DNA from: Arthrobacter sp. C9C5
Lineage (GTDB): Bacteria; Actinomycetota; Actinomycetes; Actinomycetales; Micrococcaceae
Direction of reading: 5' to 3'
DNA: 64,000 nucleotides
NCBI RefSeq assembly: GCF_013359735.1
Contig: NZ_JABFMX010000013.1
Coordinates: 1 to 64,000, forward strand
Shown here: positions 55,723 through 63,260 of the stretch, in pieces
How positions within the stretch are numbered: the first letter of the stretch is position 1
Layout of the letters: each line of letters begins with the position of its first letter
Made by a program: the position numbers and the translations under genes
The notes under the pieces: model-generated
Told to the model about the DNA's origin: nothing
The model's database searches: none
Seen by the model: only the letters and a program-made list of their open reading frames with translations

Positions 55723-55740
55723 ACCCCGCATCCCCCTTCC

Positions 55741-55775
55741 CAGCAGGCCGGCACACCGAGTGTGCCGGCCTGCTG
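55741..55775 (+). terminator. crgA hairpin terminator
   Basis: A perfect 15-bp stem (CAGCAGGCCGGCACA / TGTGCCGGCCTGCTG) with a 5-nt loop, 19 bp after the crgA stop. There is no long U-tract. Confidence 0.8.
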
Positions 55776-55851
55776 CGTTAAGCCCGCTCCGTTAGCGTCG
55801 GCTGGGCGGGCGATAATGCTGGAAGGCAAACTCTCCAGCAAAGGATTCCAG

Positions 55852-56457
55852 ATGACCCCCGACGTCAGTGGCTGCATCATCGGCGACGATGGATTGGCTC
55901 GGCCGGCCTGGGCGGCCACAGACCCGCTCCTGCGCGAGTACTACGACAGCGAGTGGGGGCTCCCGGTCCGGGACGAACAGGGGCTCTACGAACGGATCAG
56001 CCTCGAGGCGTTCCAGGCCGGCCTGTCCTGGGCGACGATCCTCCGCAAGCGCCCCGCCTTCCGCGCCGCGTTCGCCGACTTCCACCCTGAGACGGTGGCC
56101 GCCTTTACCGAGGACGACGTCGAGCGCCTGCTTCAGGACGCCGGCATTGTCCGCAACCGGCTCAAGATCCGGGCAACGATCACCAATGCCCAAGCCACCG
56201 TGGACCTCAGGGGCGACGGCGGGCTGGTGGACTTTGTCTGGGGTTTCCGGCCCGACAGCACCCCGGAGCCCACGGCCTTGGCCGAAATCCCCACGAGCTC
56301 GCCGGAGTCGGTCGCGCTGTCCAAGGCCCTGCGCAAGCGCGGCTTCGTGTTTGTCGGCCCCACCACGATGTACGCCCTGATGGAGGCCATCGGAATGGTC
56401 GACACCCATCTGCTCGACAGCCACCGGCGCGGCACCTCGGGCGTCTGGCTCCGCTAG
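55852..56457 (+). CDS. tag: DNA-3-methyladenine glycosylase I
   Basis: 201 residues, full length. It removes 3-methyladenine from alkylated DNA. Conserved stretches: YYDSEWGLPVRDEQGLYERI, LEAFQAGLSWATILRKRPAF, AAFTEDDVERLLQDAGIVRN, VDFVWGF and SKALRKRGFVFVGPTTMYAL. Two residues of the E. coli Tag zinc site are replaced: the His of Y-H-D-N-E-W-G is Tyr (YYDSEWG), and the Cys after the C-terminal His is Ser (THLLDSH). The ATG at 55852 has AAAGGA 6 nt upstream; the ATG at 55816 is less likely. It converges on the rhomboid gene across the DnaA-box region. Confidence 0.9.
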   Translation: MTPDVSGCIIGDDGLARPAWAATDPLLREYYDSEWGLPVRDEQGLYERISLEAFQAGLSWATILRKRPAFRAAFADFHPETVAAFTEDDVERLLQDAGIVRNRLKIRATITNAQATVDLRGDGGLVDFVWGFRPDSTPEPTALAEIPTSSPESVALSKALRKRGFVFVGPTTMYALMEAIGMVDTHLLDSHRRGTSGVWLR

Positions 56458-56469
56458 TCGCGGCCCACT

Positions 56470-56657
56470 GGGTCCACAGCTGTGCACAAGAAGCTCAAAG
56501 TTATCCACATCATGTTGATAGACCGCGCGGATGGCGGCCCGGTCAAAACGGTCCGGGTTGGCGCGCCCTCGCACCCAAATCAAGGGATAGAGACTCGATC
56601 CGCCGGCGGAATTACAGATCTGTAAGTTATTAACAATGTGGATTGTCTGTGGATAAC
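56470..56657. repeat. DnaA-box module 1
   Basis: A weak forward box (GGGTCCACA, 56470) and TTATCCACA (56501) are followed by a B element at 56624: AAGTTATTAACAATGTGG, then TGTGGATAA (56648). A perfect palindrome, TTACAGATCTGTAA (56612-56625), abuts the B element. Confidence 0.7.
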
Positions 56658-56766
56658 TGCAGTTGGAGCCGACGTGGCCGCCTTCGGCCCATTCCGTGGC
56701 CGGCCGCCCTGCCTCTCGGCTCTCCTCGGTGTGCGTCGGGTGTGCGTCGGGTGCGGGTCCGGATAC

Positions 56767-56930
56767 TTGTCCACTTAACAACAGGCCACTACCCACAACT
56801 TATCCACAGGTGGGGATAAGTGGGTGCTGGACATCGCCCGGTGGCCACGGGAAAGCCCGAAATGGCGCGTTTCCCTCGACGAAACTCAGAGGATCAAGTT
56901 ATTAACAATGTGAACAACCCTGTGAATAAC
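56767..56930. repeat. DnaA-box module 2
   Basis: The A element at 56767-56812 starts TTGTCCACTTAACAACAGGC and ends TTATCCACAGGTG. The B element at 56896 reads AAGTTATTAACAATGTG with degenerate reverse boxes TGTGAACAA and TGTGAATAA. The AT-rich patch follows directly. Confidence 0.8.
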
Positions 56931-57144
56931 GGCCTATAAATCAGATAAATAGAACCCCGTGCCGCGATCGCCGTCGCTTAGCCCCGAATGGCGCGCAGGG
57001 CTGGGAGGGCCTGGAAGGGTGTTTCCGGCCCCGACGGCTGCCGGCGGGAGCAGGGACCGGTCGCGGGGAGGAGGTCCGCCTGGGATGACGGCGATGGCGG
57101 GTCCGCACGCAGAGTCCGCGAGTGACGCGTCGTCGAGCCGAAGG

Positions 57145-57306
57145 TTGTCCACTTAACCACAGGCGATCCCCAGAGAGTTATCCACAGGTGTGGAGAGTGG
57201 CGGGTGAGTTGCGCGGGATTTGCCAGCTGTGGCGGTCAGATCCGGCATCGCGGGCTGAACTACAGGCATGTAAGTTACCAACAATGTGGATAACCCCTGT
57301 GGAAAA
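57145..57306. repeat. DnaA-box module 3
   Basis: The A element at 57145-57190 starts TTGTCCACTTAACCACAGGC and ends TTATCCACAGGTG, the same 46-bp length as in module 2. The B element at 57272 reads AAGTTACCAACAATGTGG, with reverse boxes TGTGGATAA and TGTGGAAAA. A-to-B distances are 127 bp here and 129 bp in module 2. Confidence 0.8.
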
Positions 57307-57489
57307 GTTCCCCAGAGACGGCGAAGACGGCGCGCGTGGCACAGGGTGCAGGGGGTCCGGAAAAGCGCAACGGTTTCGGACCAGCGCATCCCGGACCGGG
57401 GCCGCGTCCGTCCGGACCCGTAGCGGAAACGCGCAGCCGTAGCGGAAACCGGGCGCGGCGGAAGGCCGGCAACCCGGGGAGCGCGGTGC

Positions 57490-58383
57490 CTAGGCGGGCA
57501 GGGCGGTGGCCGCGGCGTGCACGGCGGTGGCCGCGATGAGCAGGCAAAGCACCACGGCAAGTCCGGCAGCCTGCAGGAGACCCTGGCGACGGCCCCGCGG
57601 AACGTAGGCGATCACGGCGGCGCTCAGCGCCCCGGTGATGAGGCCGCCAAGGTGGGCCTGCCAGGCGATCTGGGGGATGACAAAGCCAATGACGCCGTTG
57701 ATGGCGATCAGGACCCAGAGTTGGCGGGTGTCGCCGCCGCGGTGGCGCTGGACCACCAGCATGGCGCCGAAGAGACCGAAGATGGCACCGGAGGCACCCA
57801 CTACGCCGCTGACTTCCTGGCCGGGTGCATAGGCCGGGGTCAGCAGGAGGTAGCCGACCGATCCGCCGACGGCGGAGAGCAGATAGAGGGCCAGGAAGCG
57901 GACACGCCCCAGAAGGGGCTCCAGCGCCTGGCCGAACATCCACAGCATGTACATGTTGAGCACGATGTGGAGGATGAAGCCCTGGGAATGGAGGAAGGCC
58001 GAGGTCAGCATCCGCCAGGGTTCGAAGGCGCCGTACGCGGGGTTGGCGTAGGGCGTGGCGAAGGCGAAGTTCTGGTAGATCCCGTCGTTGGGAACTATCC
58101 ACTGCAGCACGTAGACGAGGACGCAGGCTGCGATGATCCCGAAGGTGGCCAGCGGCTTCCCCAGGGCGGCGGCGCCGCCGTAGACCGAGCGGGCCGTCGG
58201 CGTCGTACGTTTGGTTTCGTTGACACAGTCAACGCACTGGAATCCGACGGCGGCCGCCCGCTGGCAGTCGGGGCACGCAGGGCGCCCGCACCGCTGGCAC
58301 CGCACGTAGGCGGGCCGGTCCGGGTGCCGGGGGCACACCGGGATCTCCGCGGACGGCTCTGCCGCCGGAATTCCGTAGCTCAT
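57490..58383 (-). CDS. Rhomboid family intramembrane serine protease
   Basis: 297 residues. Residues ~15-58 carry a Cys/His cluster (CPRHPDRPAYVRCQRC, CPDCQ, CVDC), a B-box-like zinc finger common in actinobacterial rhomboids. Six membrane helices follow. The catalytic Ser is in GVVGASGAIFGLFGAML and the His in QAHLGGLITGAL; LNMYMLWMFGQALEP matches the L1/helix 2 region. Its substrate is unknown. It sits 8 bp downstream of the cyclophilin gene and is probably co-transcribed with it. Confidence 0.92.
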   Translation of the reverse strand: MSYGIPAAEPSAEIPVCPRHPDRPAYVRCQRCGRPACPDCQRAAAVGFQCVDCVNETKRTTPTARSVYGGAAALGKPLATFGIIAACVLVYVLQWIVPNDGIYQNFAFATPYANPAYGAFEPWRMLTSAFLHSQGFILHIVLNMYMLWMFGQALEPLLGRVRFLALYLLSAVGGSVGYLLLTPAYAPGQEVSGVVGASGAIFGLFGAMLVVQRHRGGDTRQLWVLIAINGVIGFVIPQIAWQAHLGGLITGALSAAVIAYVPRGRRQGLLQAAGLAVVLCLLIAATAVHAAATALPA

Positions 58384-58391
58384 GGCGTGGA

Positions 58392-58937
58392 CTAGAGCTG
58401 TTCTACGTCAATGCTGTTGATGACGACGTCCTCGACCGGGCGGTCGCCCATGCCGGTGCGGACACCTTCGATGGCGTCGACGACCTTCTTGGACTCCTCG
58501 TCCGCGACCTCGCCGAAGATGCTGTGCTTGCCCTGCAGCCAGCCGGTCGGGATGGTGGTGATGAAGAACTGGGATCCGTTCGTGCCGCGGCCCATCTGGA
58601 TGCCGGCGTTGGCCATGGCCAGCTTGTAGGGCTCGTTGAAGGTCAGCTCCGGGTGGATTTCGTCGTCGAACTTGTAGCCCGGTCCGCCGATGCCACGGCC
58701 CAGCGGGTCGCCGGCCTGGATCATGAAGTCCTTGATGATGCGGTGGAAGATGGTGCCGTTGTAGAGCGGCGTGCCGGTCTTGTCCTCACCGGTTTCCGGG
58801 TGAGTCCAGGCCTGCTCACCGGTGGCCAGGCCGACGAAGTTCTTGACGGTCTTGGGCGCGTGGTTGCCGAAGAGGTTGACGACGATGTCGCCCAGGCTCG
58901 TGTGAATGGTTGCTTTTGCGGTTGCGATGGCAGTCAT
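58392..58937 (-). CDS. ppiA: Cyclophilin-type peptidyl-prolyl cis-trans isomerase
   Basis: 181 residues, a single cytosolic cyclophilin domain. It speeds proline isomerisation during folding. Active-site stretches are FHRIIKDFMIQAGDPLGRG (catalytic Arg), MANAGIQMGRGTNGSQFFIT, WLQGKHSIFGEV. The position next to rhomboid and the gyrA region is typical for actinobacterial ppiA. The ATG at 58937 is the family start; only a weak TAGGG precedes it, and the extension to 58970 is atypical. Confidence 0.93.
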   Translation of the reverse strand: MTAIATAKATIHTSLGDIVVNLFGNHAPKTVKNFVGLATGEQAWTHPETGEDKTGTPLYNGTIFHRIIKDFMIQAGDPLGRGIGGPGYKFDDEIHPELTFNEPYKLAMANAGIQMGRGTNGSQFFITTIPTGWLQGKHSIFGEVADEESKKVVDAIEGVRTGMGDRPVEDVVINSIDVEQL

Positions 58938-59091
58938 GGCCCTATTCTTCCACGGCAGGGGTTCGCGCACAGGGCCGCACAGTCAGTTCCGCGCTGGGTG
59001 AAATCCAGCCGAAATCGGGCCTAAGAATAGCCGGTGGAGTCCGGGACACGTAGGCTAACTGCAGAACCGTCACATTAATCGGGAGGTAGTT

Positions 59092-60030
59092 GTGAAGAAA
59101 ACGGATCGTATTGCCCGTGAGCTGGAGCAGTCAGTCAGCACCGCAGTAGAAAACGCCAAGGACTGGGCAGGCCCGAGGGTTGAAGCAGCCGTCGACTGGG
59201 CTGTTCCGCGTCTGCAGCAGGGCCTGGACACCGCTTCTCCCAAGATCCAGGAGGGCCTCAAGTCTGCGGCCCACAACCTGGCCGACGGTGTCGCCACCGT
59301 AACCCCCCGCATTCAGGACGGGCTGGCCCAGCTGGCACCGAAGATCCACGACGCCGTCGAAAGCGCCACCCCCCGGCTGCACGATGCACTGGACAAGGCC
59401 ACCCCGGTGATCGCGAACGCCCGCGACCGCGTGGTCGTCGAGTACCTGCCCAAGCTCTCGGACCAGATCGGCCACGCCTCCGACGCCGTGCACCGCACCC
59501 TGGAAGGCGCACCGGCGCACGTGGACGCTGTGGCACAGCGGCTGGTTGACTCCGGTGTTGTCCACAACATCCAGGAGCAGGCGCAGTCCGCGGGCCAGCA
59601 GATCAAGGCCGCAGCCGCCGAAGCCAGCCGGGTTGTCACCGGCGAGGTCGCGAAGCCGCAGAAGCCCAAGCACCGCGGGTTCCTTATCTTCGGCGTCATC
59701 GCCGCGGCGGTAGCCGCCGGCGTCGCCGCCTGGAAGGCTTCCAAGCCGATCGAGGACCCGTGGAAGACTCCTGCCCCGGTCACGCCCGCAACGCCGGCCC
59801 CGGTTCCGGCCACCACGGTCAGCGACGTCAAGGAAACCGTGAAGGAAAGCGTAAGCGACGCCGCCGACGCGACGGTTGCCGCAGCCGACAAGGCGGCCGA
59901 TGCTTCGGCGGACGCCGCCGACGCCGCTGCAGCCAAGTCGGGGGATTCCTCGGGGAAGGTTGCGACCGACGCCAAGACGGCGGTTCGCAACATCGCAGCG
60001 AGCCTGAACGGCGACGACAAGACCAAGTAG
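59092..60030 (+). CDS. Amphipathic-helix repeat protein with one membrane segment
   Basis: 312 residues. Residues 1-190 are a long run of 11-22-residue amphipathic helical repeats (AGPRVEAAVDWAVPRLQQGL, TPRIQDGLAQLAPKIHDAVE), like apolipoprotein or LEA-type repeats. One membrane helix (GFLIFGVIAAAVAAGVAAWK, ~203-222) follows, then a Pro/Thr spacer and an Ala/Asp-rich tail. The locus position is that of mycobacterial cwsA, but similarity is not evident, so no name is given. GGGAGGT precedes the GTG start. A terminator follows. Confidence 0.7.
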   Translation: MKKTDRIARELEQSVSTAVENAKDWAGPRVEAAVDWAVPRLQQGLDTASPKIQEGLKSAAHNLADGVATVTPRIQDGLAQLAPKIHDAVESATPRLHDALDKATPVIANARDRVVVEYLPKLSDQIGHASDAVHRTLEGAPAHVDAVAQRLVDSGVVHNIQEQAQSAGQQIKAAAAEASRVVTGEVAKPQKPKHRGFLIFGVIAAAVAAGVAAWKASKPIEDPWKTPAPVTPATPAPVPATTVSDVKETVKESVSDAADATVAAADKAADASADAADAAAAKSGDSSGKVATDAKTAVRNIAASLNGDDKTK

Positions 60031-60077
60031 CTCCCGGTCTGCCGGTGAACCAACCGGCAGCCTGAGGACTGCACCTC

Positions 60078-60115
60078 AAGGAGGGATTCCGCTGCTGGCG
60101 GGGTCCCTCCTTTTG
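60078..60115 (+). terminator. Rho-independent terminator
   Basis: AAGGAGGGA (60078-60086) pairs with TCCCTCCTT (60104-60112), ending in TTTT. It lies 47 bp after the stop of the amphipathic repeat protein gene. Confidence 0.85.
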
Positions 60116-60185
60116 GTTTGCCTTTCCCCGCCCGGGATGCCCGTCAAAAGGTCGCAAGAACGGTGCAGGTGCTAAATTTGGGGGG

Positions 60186-61061
60186 ATGTCACCCGATGAA
60201 CCCTCCGTGGATGCCCCACACGATGCTGAGCCGCCCCCGGCGGTCTCCATCGTCATTCCGGCGTACAACGAGGAAAGCGTCATCCGGCAGTGCCTGATTG
60301 CCGCCGTTTACCAGTCCGTCCCGGCGCACGAGATCATCGTGGTGGACAACATGTCCAAGGACCGCACCGCGGAGATCGTCCGCCAGATGCAGCTGGAATA
60401 CCCGGAAAGCCCGATCATCCTGCTCAGCCAGGACACGGACCAGGGCCTCATCCCGACCCGGAACTTCGGCCTGGACCACGCCAGCGGCGATGTTCTGGGC
60501 AGGATCGACGCCGATTCGGTGCTGGAACCGGACTGGGTCGAGCAGGTCCAGCAGGCCTTCGCGGACGCGTCCGTGCATGCCGCCACCGGGCCCGTCGTCT
60601 ACTACGACATGCCAATGCGCCGCTTCGGCCTCAAGGCCGATGACAAGATGCGCCAGCTTATGCTCAAGCTGGCCAAGCACCAGTACCACTTCCTTTTCGG
60701 CTCCAACATGGCCCTGCGCCGTTCCGCGTGGGAGACCATTCGGCTGGAGACCTGCCGGGATGAGAAGGATGAGATGCATGAGGACATCGATCTCTCCCTT
60801 CACCTCGCCGACCACGAGCTGCGGATCCAGTACTGGCCGCAGATGGTGTCCGGGATGTCAGCGCGCCGGCTCGAGGACTCGCCCCGCGACTACCGCTACT
60901 ACGTCACACGCTTCGACCGCACCTACAAGGCGCACAACGTCAAGAAGATGGCTCTGAAGGCGCCCATGGTGGTCTTCTTCTCGGTGTACTTCCCGGCGAA
61001 GCTGCTGCGCGCCATTCACACCGTCAACACGGCCCAGCCGGCCCGCCGCGGCGGCCAGTAA
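60186..61061 (+). CDS. Family 2 glycosyltransferase
   Basis: 291 residues, GT-A fold. SIVIPAYNEESVIRQCL begins the nucleotide-binding core, IIVVDNMSKDRTAEIV carries the first Asp and GDVLGRIDADSVLEPDW the D-x-D metal site. Acidic residues in DEMHEDIDLSLHLADHELRI fit the catalytic base (E-D motif) of processive-like GT2 enzymes. The C-terminus has one hydrophobic stretch (APMVVFFSVYFPAKLL), so membrane association is likely. The acceptor is unknown. TAAATT lies 7 nt before the ATG; a G-run could also serve as a ribosome site. Confidence 0.88.
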   Translation: MSPDEPSVDAPHDAEPPPAVSIVIPAYNEESVIRQCLIAAVYQSVPAHEIIVVDNMSKDRTAEIVRQMQLEYPESPIILLSQDTDQGLIPTRNFGLDHASGDVLGRIDADSVLEPDWVEQVQQAFADASVHAATGPVVYYDMPMRRFGLKADDKMRQLMLKLAKHQYHFLFGSNMALRRSAWETIRLETCRDEKDEMHEDIDLSLHLADHELRIQYWPQMVSGMSARRLEDSPRDYRYYVTRFDRTYKAHNVKKMALKAPMVVFFSVYFPAKLLRAIHTVNTAQPARRGGQ

Positions 61062-61103
61062 GGCCCCTATGGCCCGCGCGCGCACCCGCGCCGGCCGCCG
61101 TCG

Positions 61104-62018
61104 TCAGTCCGTCCCCAGCTCTGCCAGGCGGGCGGCGCTGCGCCGCACCGCGCGGGAGCGGCGCTGGCCCATCACGACGACGGCGAGTCCCACCAGGATC
61201 ATCCCCAGTCCGGCATAGGTTCCGGCCGGCAGCGTCTCGCCCAGGAAGGCCGCCGCCAGCAGTGCCGCCCCCGGGATCTCCAGCAGGATGATCATCGAAA
61301 CCAGCAACGGGCTCATCGTGGCGAGCAGGTGGTTGAACGCCGTGTGGCCCACCAGCTGCGCGCAGACGGTGATGGCCAGGATGCCCAGCCAGCCGGTCGC
61401 GTCGAAGCCCGCCAGCGGCTGCCCGGTGGCCAGGGCCAGTACAGCCACAACGGCGGCGCACATACCGTAGCAAAGCGTGGTGTAGACGCCGGTGCCCATG
61501 GTCTGGCGGGCCTTGCCGCCGGCCAGGGTGTAGATACCCGCCAGCACGCCCCCGGCAACCGCGAGAAGATCCCCAACCAGGGCCTGCGGCGAGCTGCCCA
61601 TGTCGAAGCCGGTGATGGCCACGACCCCGCCGAAGGCGAGGCCGAGCCCGGCGAGTACCTGCCAGCGGTGCCGGACCCCCCGGAAGAGCTGGAAAACGGC
61701 AATCCAGCCCGATTGCAGGCAGACCAGGGCGGTCGCGGCCGCCACCGAGGTCAGCTGCAGGGACGTGATGAAGCAGGCGAAGTGCAGTGCCAGCGCCACG
61801 GCCGCCGCCAGCGACCAGCGGAACTCGCTGCCCGTGACCCGGCCGAACTGGCGGGGCTGGCGAACCAGCACGGGCCCGGCCATCACGGCCGCTCCGATCG
61901 CGTTGCGCCAGAATGCGATAGCGAGGGCGCTGACGGACGTGGCGCCCAGGGTGGCGGCGATCAACGGGCCGGAGGAGGCGACACCCAGCACGCCGAGGGC
62001 GGCGAGGAAGAAGTTCAC
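61104..62018 (-). CDS. EamA/DMT family transporter
   Basis: 304 residues, ten membrane helices in two EamA repeats. ALAIAFWRNAIGAAVMAGPV is typical of the first repeat, LQLTSVAAATALVCLQSGWI of its end, and SPLLVSMIILLEIPGAALLA then GETLPAGTYAGLGMILVGLA of the second. Members export or import small metabolites; the cargo is not predictable. The start is a GTG; a GGAG is only one base away, but TACTGT lies exactly 6 nt upstream, so leaderless initiation is likely. Confidence 0.87.
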   Translation of the reverse strand: MNFFLAALGVLGVASSGPLIAATLGATSVSALAIAFWRNAIGAAVMAGPVLVRQPRQFGRVTGSEFRWSLAAAVALALHFACFITSLQLTSVAAATALVCLQSGWIAVFQLFRGVRHRWQVLAGLGLAFGGVVAITGFDMGSSPQALVGDLLAVAGGVLAGIYTLAGGKARQTMGTGVYTTLCYGMCAAVVAVLALATGQPLAGFDATGWLGILAITVCAQLVGHTAFNHLLATMSPLLVSMIILLEIPGAALLAAAFLGETLPAGTYAGLGMILVGLAVVVMGQRRSRAVRRSAARLAELGTD

Positions 62019-62094
62019 GCTCCAACAGTAGTGTGCCGGCGGGGGCGTTCCAGTTCCGCGCCGGCCCGTTACGGAAGCCTTGAGGGCTTAACGC

Positions 62095-62134
62095 AAAAGG
62101 TCCCGGTCAGCGTTTCCGCTGGCCGGGACCTTTT
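62095..62134 (-). terminator. tRNA-Ala terminator
   Basis: An 18-bp stem with one G-T pair (AAAAGGTCCCGGTCAGCG with CGCTGGCCGGGACCTTTT) and the 4-nt loop TTTC. It lies just beyond the tRNA-Ala 3' end on the minus strand. Confidence 0.88.
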
Positions 62135-62138
62135 CCTA

Positions 62139-62214
62139 TGGTGGAGGCACGGGGACTCGAACCCCGAACCCCCTGCTTGCAAAGCAGGTGCGCTACCAAT
62201 TGCGCCATGCCCCC
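62139..62214 (-). tRNA. tRNA-Ala (anticodon TGC)
   Basis: 76 nt including an encoded CCA. Acceptor GGGGGCA pairs with TGCCTCC (one G-T). The anticodon stem CCTGC/GCAGG holds TTTGCAA with TGC. The T arm is CGGGG-TTCGAGT-CCCCG. It lies downstream of tRNA-Ile and the DLW-39 gene, probably on the same transcript. Confidence 0.96.
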
Positions 62215-62285
62215 ATAAGAAGCAACCCGTCAATCATACCCCAGTGCCGGAGAGCCGTTTCCAGCTTTCCTGCCGGGGTTCCGGG

Positions 62286-62402
62286 CTAATCAACCGTGTC
62301 GGTCGATTCGCTCCAGACTGCCTTCCGGGCTTCGGATTCCTGCACCTTCCTGTAGAGCAGGACGCCTGCGATCGTGGCTGCAACAACCAGCAACTTCTTC
62401 AC
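62286..62402 (-). CDS. DLW-39 family microprotein
   Basis: 38 residues from a GTG: KKLLVVAATIAGVLLYRKVQ, then a polar helix ending KAVWSESTDTVD. It has one hydrophobic N-terminal segment and a charged tail. Actinobacteria carry a conserved 39-residue protein with this layout exactly here, between tRNA-Ile and tRNA-Ala beside gyrA (DLW-39 family). The usual D-L-W near the end is A-V-W here. Function unknown; a membrane anchor is likely. The ribosome site (GGGGTG) is moderate. Confidence 0.78.
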   Translation of the reverse strand: MKKLLVVAATIAGVLLYRKVQESEARKAVWSESTDTVD

Positions 62403-62461
62403 ATGCACCCCGTTCCGGTCCAGTTTCACGTGGACCTTTACAGGAACCAGTACAGGTTCCG

Positions 62462-62535
62462 TGGGCGTACCAGGACTTGAACCTGGGACCTCTTCGTTAT
62501 CAGCGAAGCGCTCTAACCGCCTGAGCTATACGCCC
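62462..62535 (-). tRNA. tRNA-Ile (anticodon GAT)
   Basis: 74 nt on the minus strand. The acceptor GGGCGTA pairs with TACGCCC and the discriminator is A. The anticodon stem CTTCG/CGAAG holds CTGATAA with GAT. The T arm is CCAGG-TTCAAGT-CCTGG. CCA is not encoded. First in the tRNA-Ile / DLW-39 / tRNA-Ala run. Confidence 0.96.
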
Positions 62536-62560
62536 CGATGCCTCATCGGGCCGAGATATG

Positions 62561-62590
62561 ACTTTACAGCACATCCCGGCCCGATCTCAA
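62561..62590 (-). promoter_or_regulatory. Promoter of the tRNA-Ile/tRNA-Ala unit
   Basis: On the minus strand TTGAGA (62590-62585), an 18-nt spacer and TAAAGT (62566-62561) fit a housekeeping -35/-10 pair. The start would fall about 20 nt before tRNA-Ile. Confidence 0.55.
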
Positions 62591-62633
62591 ATCGAGGCAT
62601 TTCCCCGGAGAATATCCGGGAAAAGTACGGGTT

Positions 62634-63260
62634 CTAGTCGTCCGTGAGGGTGACGCCGATGCCGCCCACGAGGGTGGCAGCGATGTTGTACAGCACTGCC
62701 GAGAGCATCGACAGGGCCGTCAGCAGCACCACGTTGATCACCGCGATGATCACGGCGAATGACGCGACCTGGCCGAGGGAGGCAACCTTCTTCAGTTCGA
62801 AGCCGCCGCTTTCGGAGCCGGCCAAGGTTCCGAGGAGCCCGTCCACCTGGTCGAAAATGCCGGTCAGGTCCAGGACGGTCCAGAGGACGATCGCGGCGAC
62901 GACGGTCACGATGCCGAGCGCCACCGAGAGCAGGAAAGCCATCTTGAGCACGGACCAAGGGTCAACCTTGCTGATCAGCAGGCGCGCGCGGCGGACTTTC
63001 GCCTTCGGCGCCGGCTTAACAAGTCCCGGTGCTCCCTGGGCGGGGCGCTGGCCGGAGGCTTCCGGGCGTTGTCCGGGGGCTGCGGGACGCTGTCCCGGAG
63101 CGGCCGGGCGCTGTCCGGGGACGGCGGGACGCTGCCCGGGGACGGCACCGGCCGGGCGCTGCTGCGGACGCGACGGGGCGTTCACCCGCGGGGCGGCAGT
63201 CGGCTGCCGCATCCCGCCCGGGCCGCTGCTCGACTTGGGATATGAGTCGGAATTGCTCAC
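62634..63260 (-). CDS. DUF3566 domain membrane protein
   Basis: 208 residues. The N-terminal 80 residues are Pro/Gln/Arg-rich, with about seven PGQRPA-like repeats. Then comes [20 protein letters not shown], the DUF3566 entry, and two membrane helices ([20 protein letters not shown] and [20 protein letters not shown]) with a GGFELKK loop between. It always follows gyrA in actinobacteria; its function is unknown. The GTG start overlaps the gyrA TGA by 4 bp (GTGA), with GAGGT as ribosome site, so the two are translationally coupled. Confidence 0.92.
   Translation of the reverse strand: MSNSDSYPKSSSGPGGMRQPTAAPRVNAPSRPQQRPAGAVPGQRPAVPGQRPAAPGQRPAAPGQRPEASGQRPAQGAPGLVKPAPKAKVRRARLLISKVDPWSVLKMAFLLSVALGIVTVVAAIVLWTVLDLTGIFDQVDGLLGTLAGSESGGFELKKVASLGQVASFAVIIAVINVVLLTALSMLSAVLYNIAATLVGGIGVTLTDD
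63040..63165 (-). repeat. Coding minisatellite (PGQRPA repeats)
   Basis: Imperfect 18-21-bp tandem units encode [13 protein letters not shown] and variants in the cytosolic arm of the DUF3566 protein. All units keep the frame. Confidence 0.8.

Larger units (their letters stand above)
56458..57489. other. Gene-free region with clustered DnaA boxes
   Basis: 1,032 bp between the converging tag and rhomboid genes, with no credible ORF. Five perfect TTATCCACA boxes are present: plus strand at 56501, 56800 and 57178; minus strand at 56648-56656 and 57285-57293. Near-matches are TTGTCCACT at 56767 and 57145, TGTGAACAA at 56909, TGTGAATAA at 56921, TGTGGAAAA at 57298 and TGGGGATAA at 56811. They fall into three modules (separate entries). 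An AT-rich patch lies at 56934-56954. The clustering shows a DnaA-binding element; whether it fires replication is unknown. Confidence 0.8.

Noticed and set aside
56458..57489. parS or other partition site in the gene-free region
   Set aside because: No TGTTTCACGTGAAACA-like sequence is present; the repeats match DnaA boxes.
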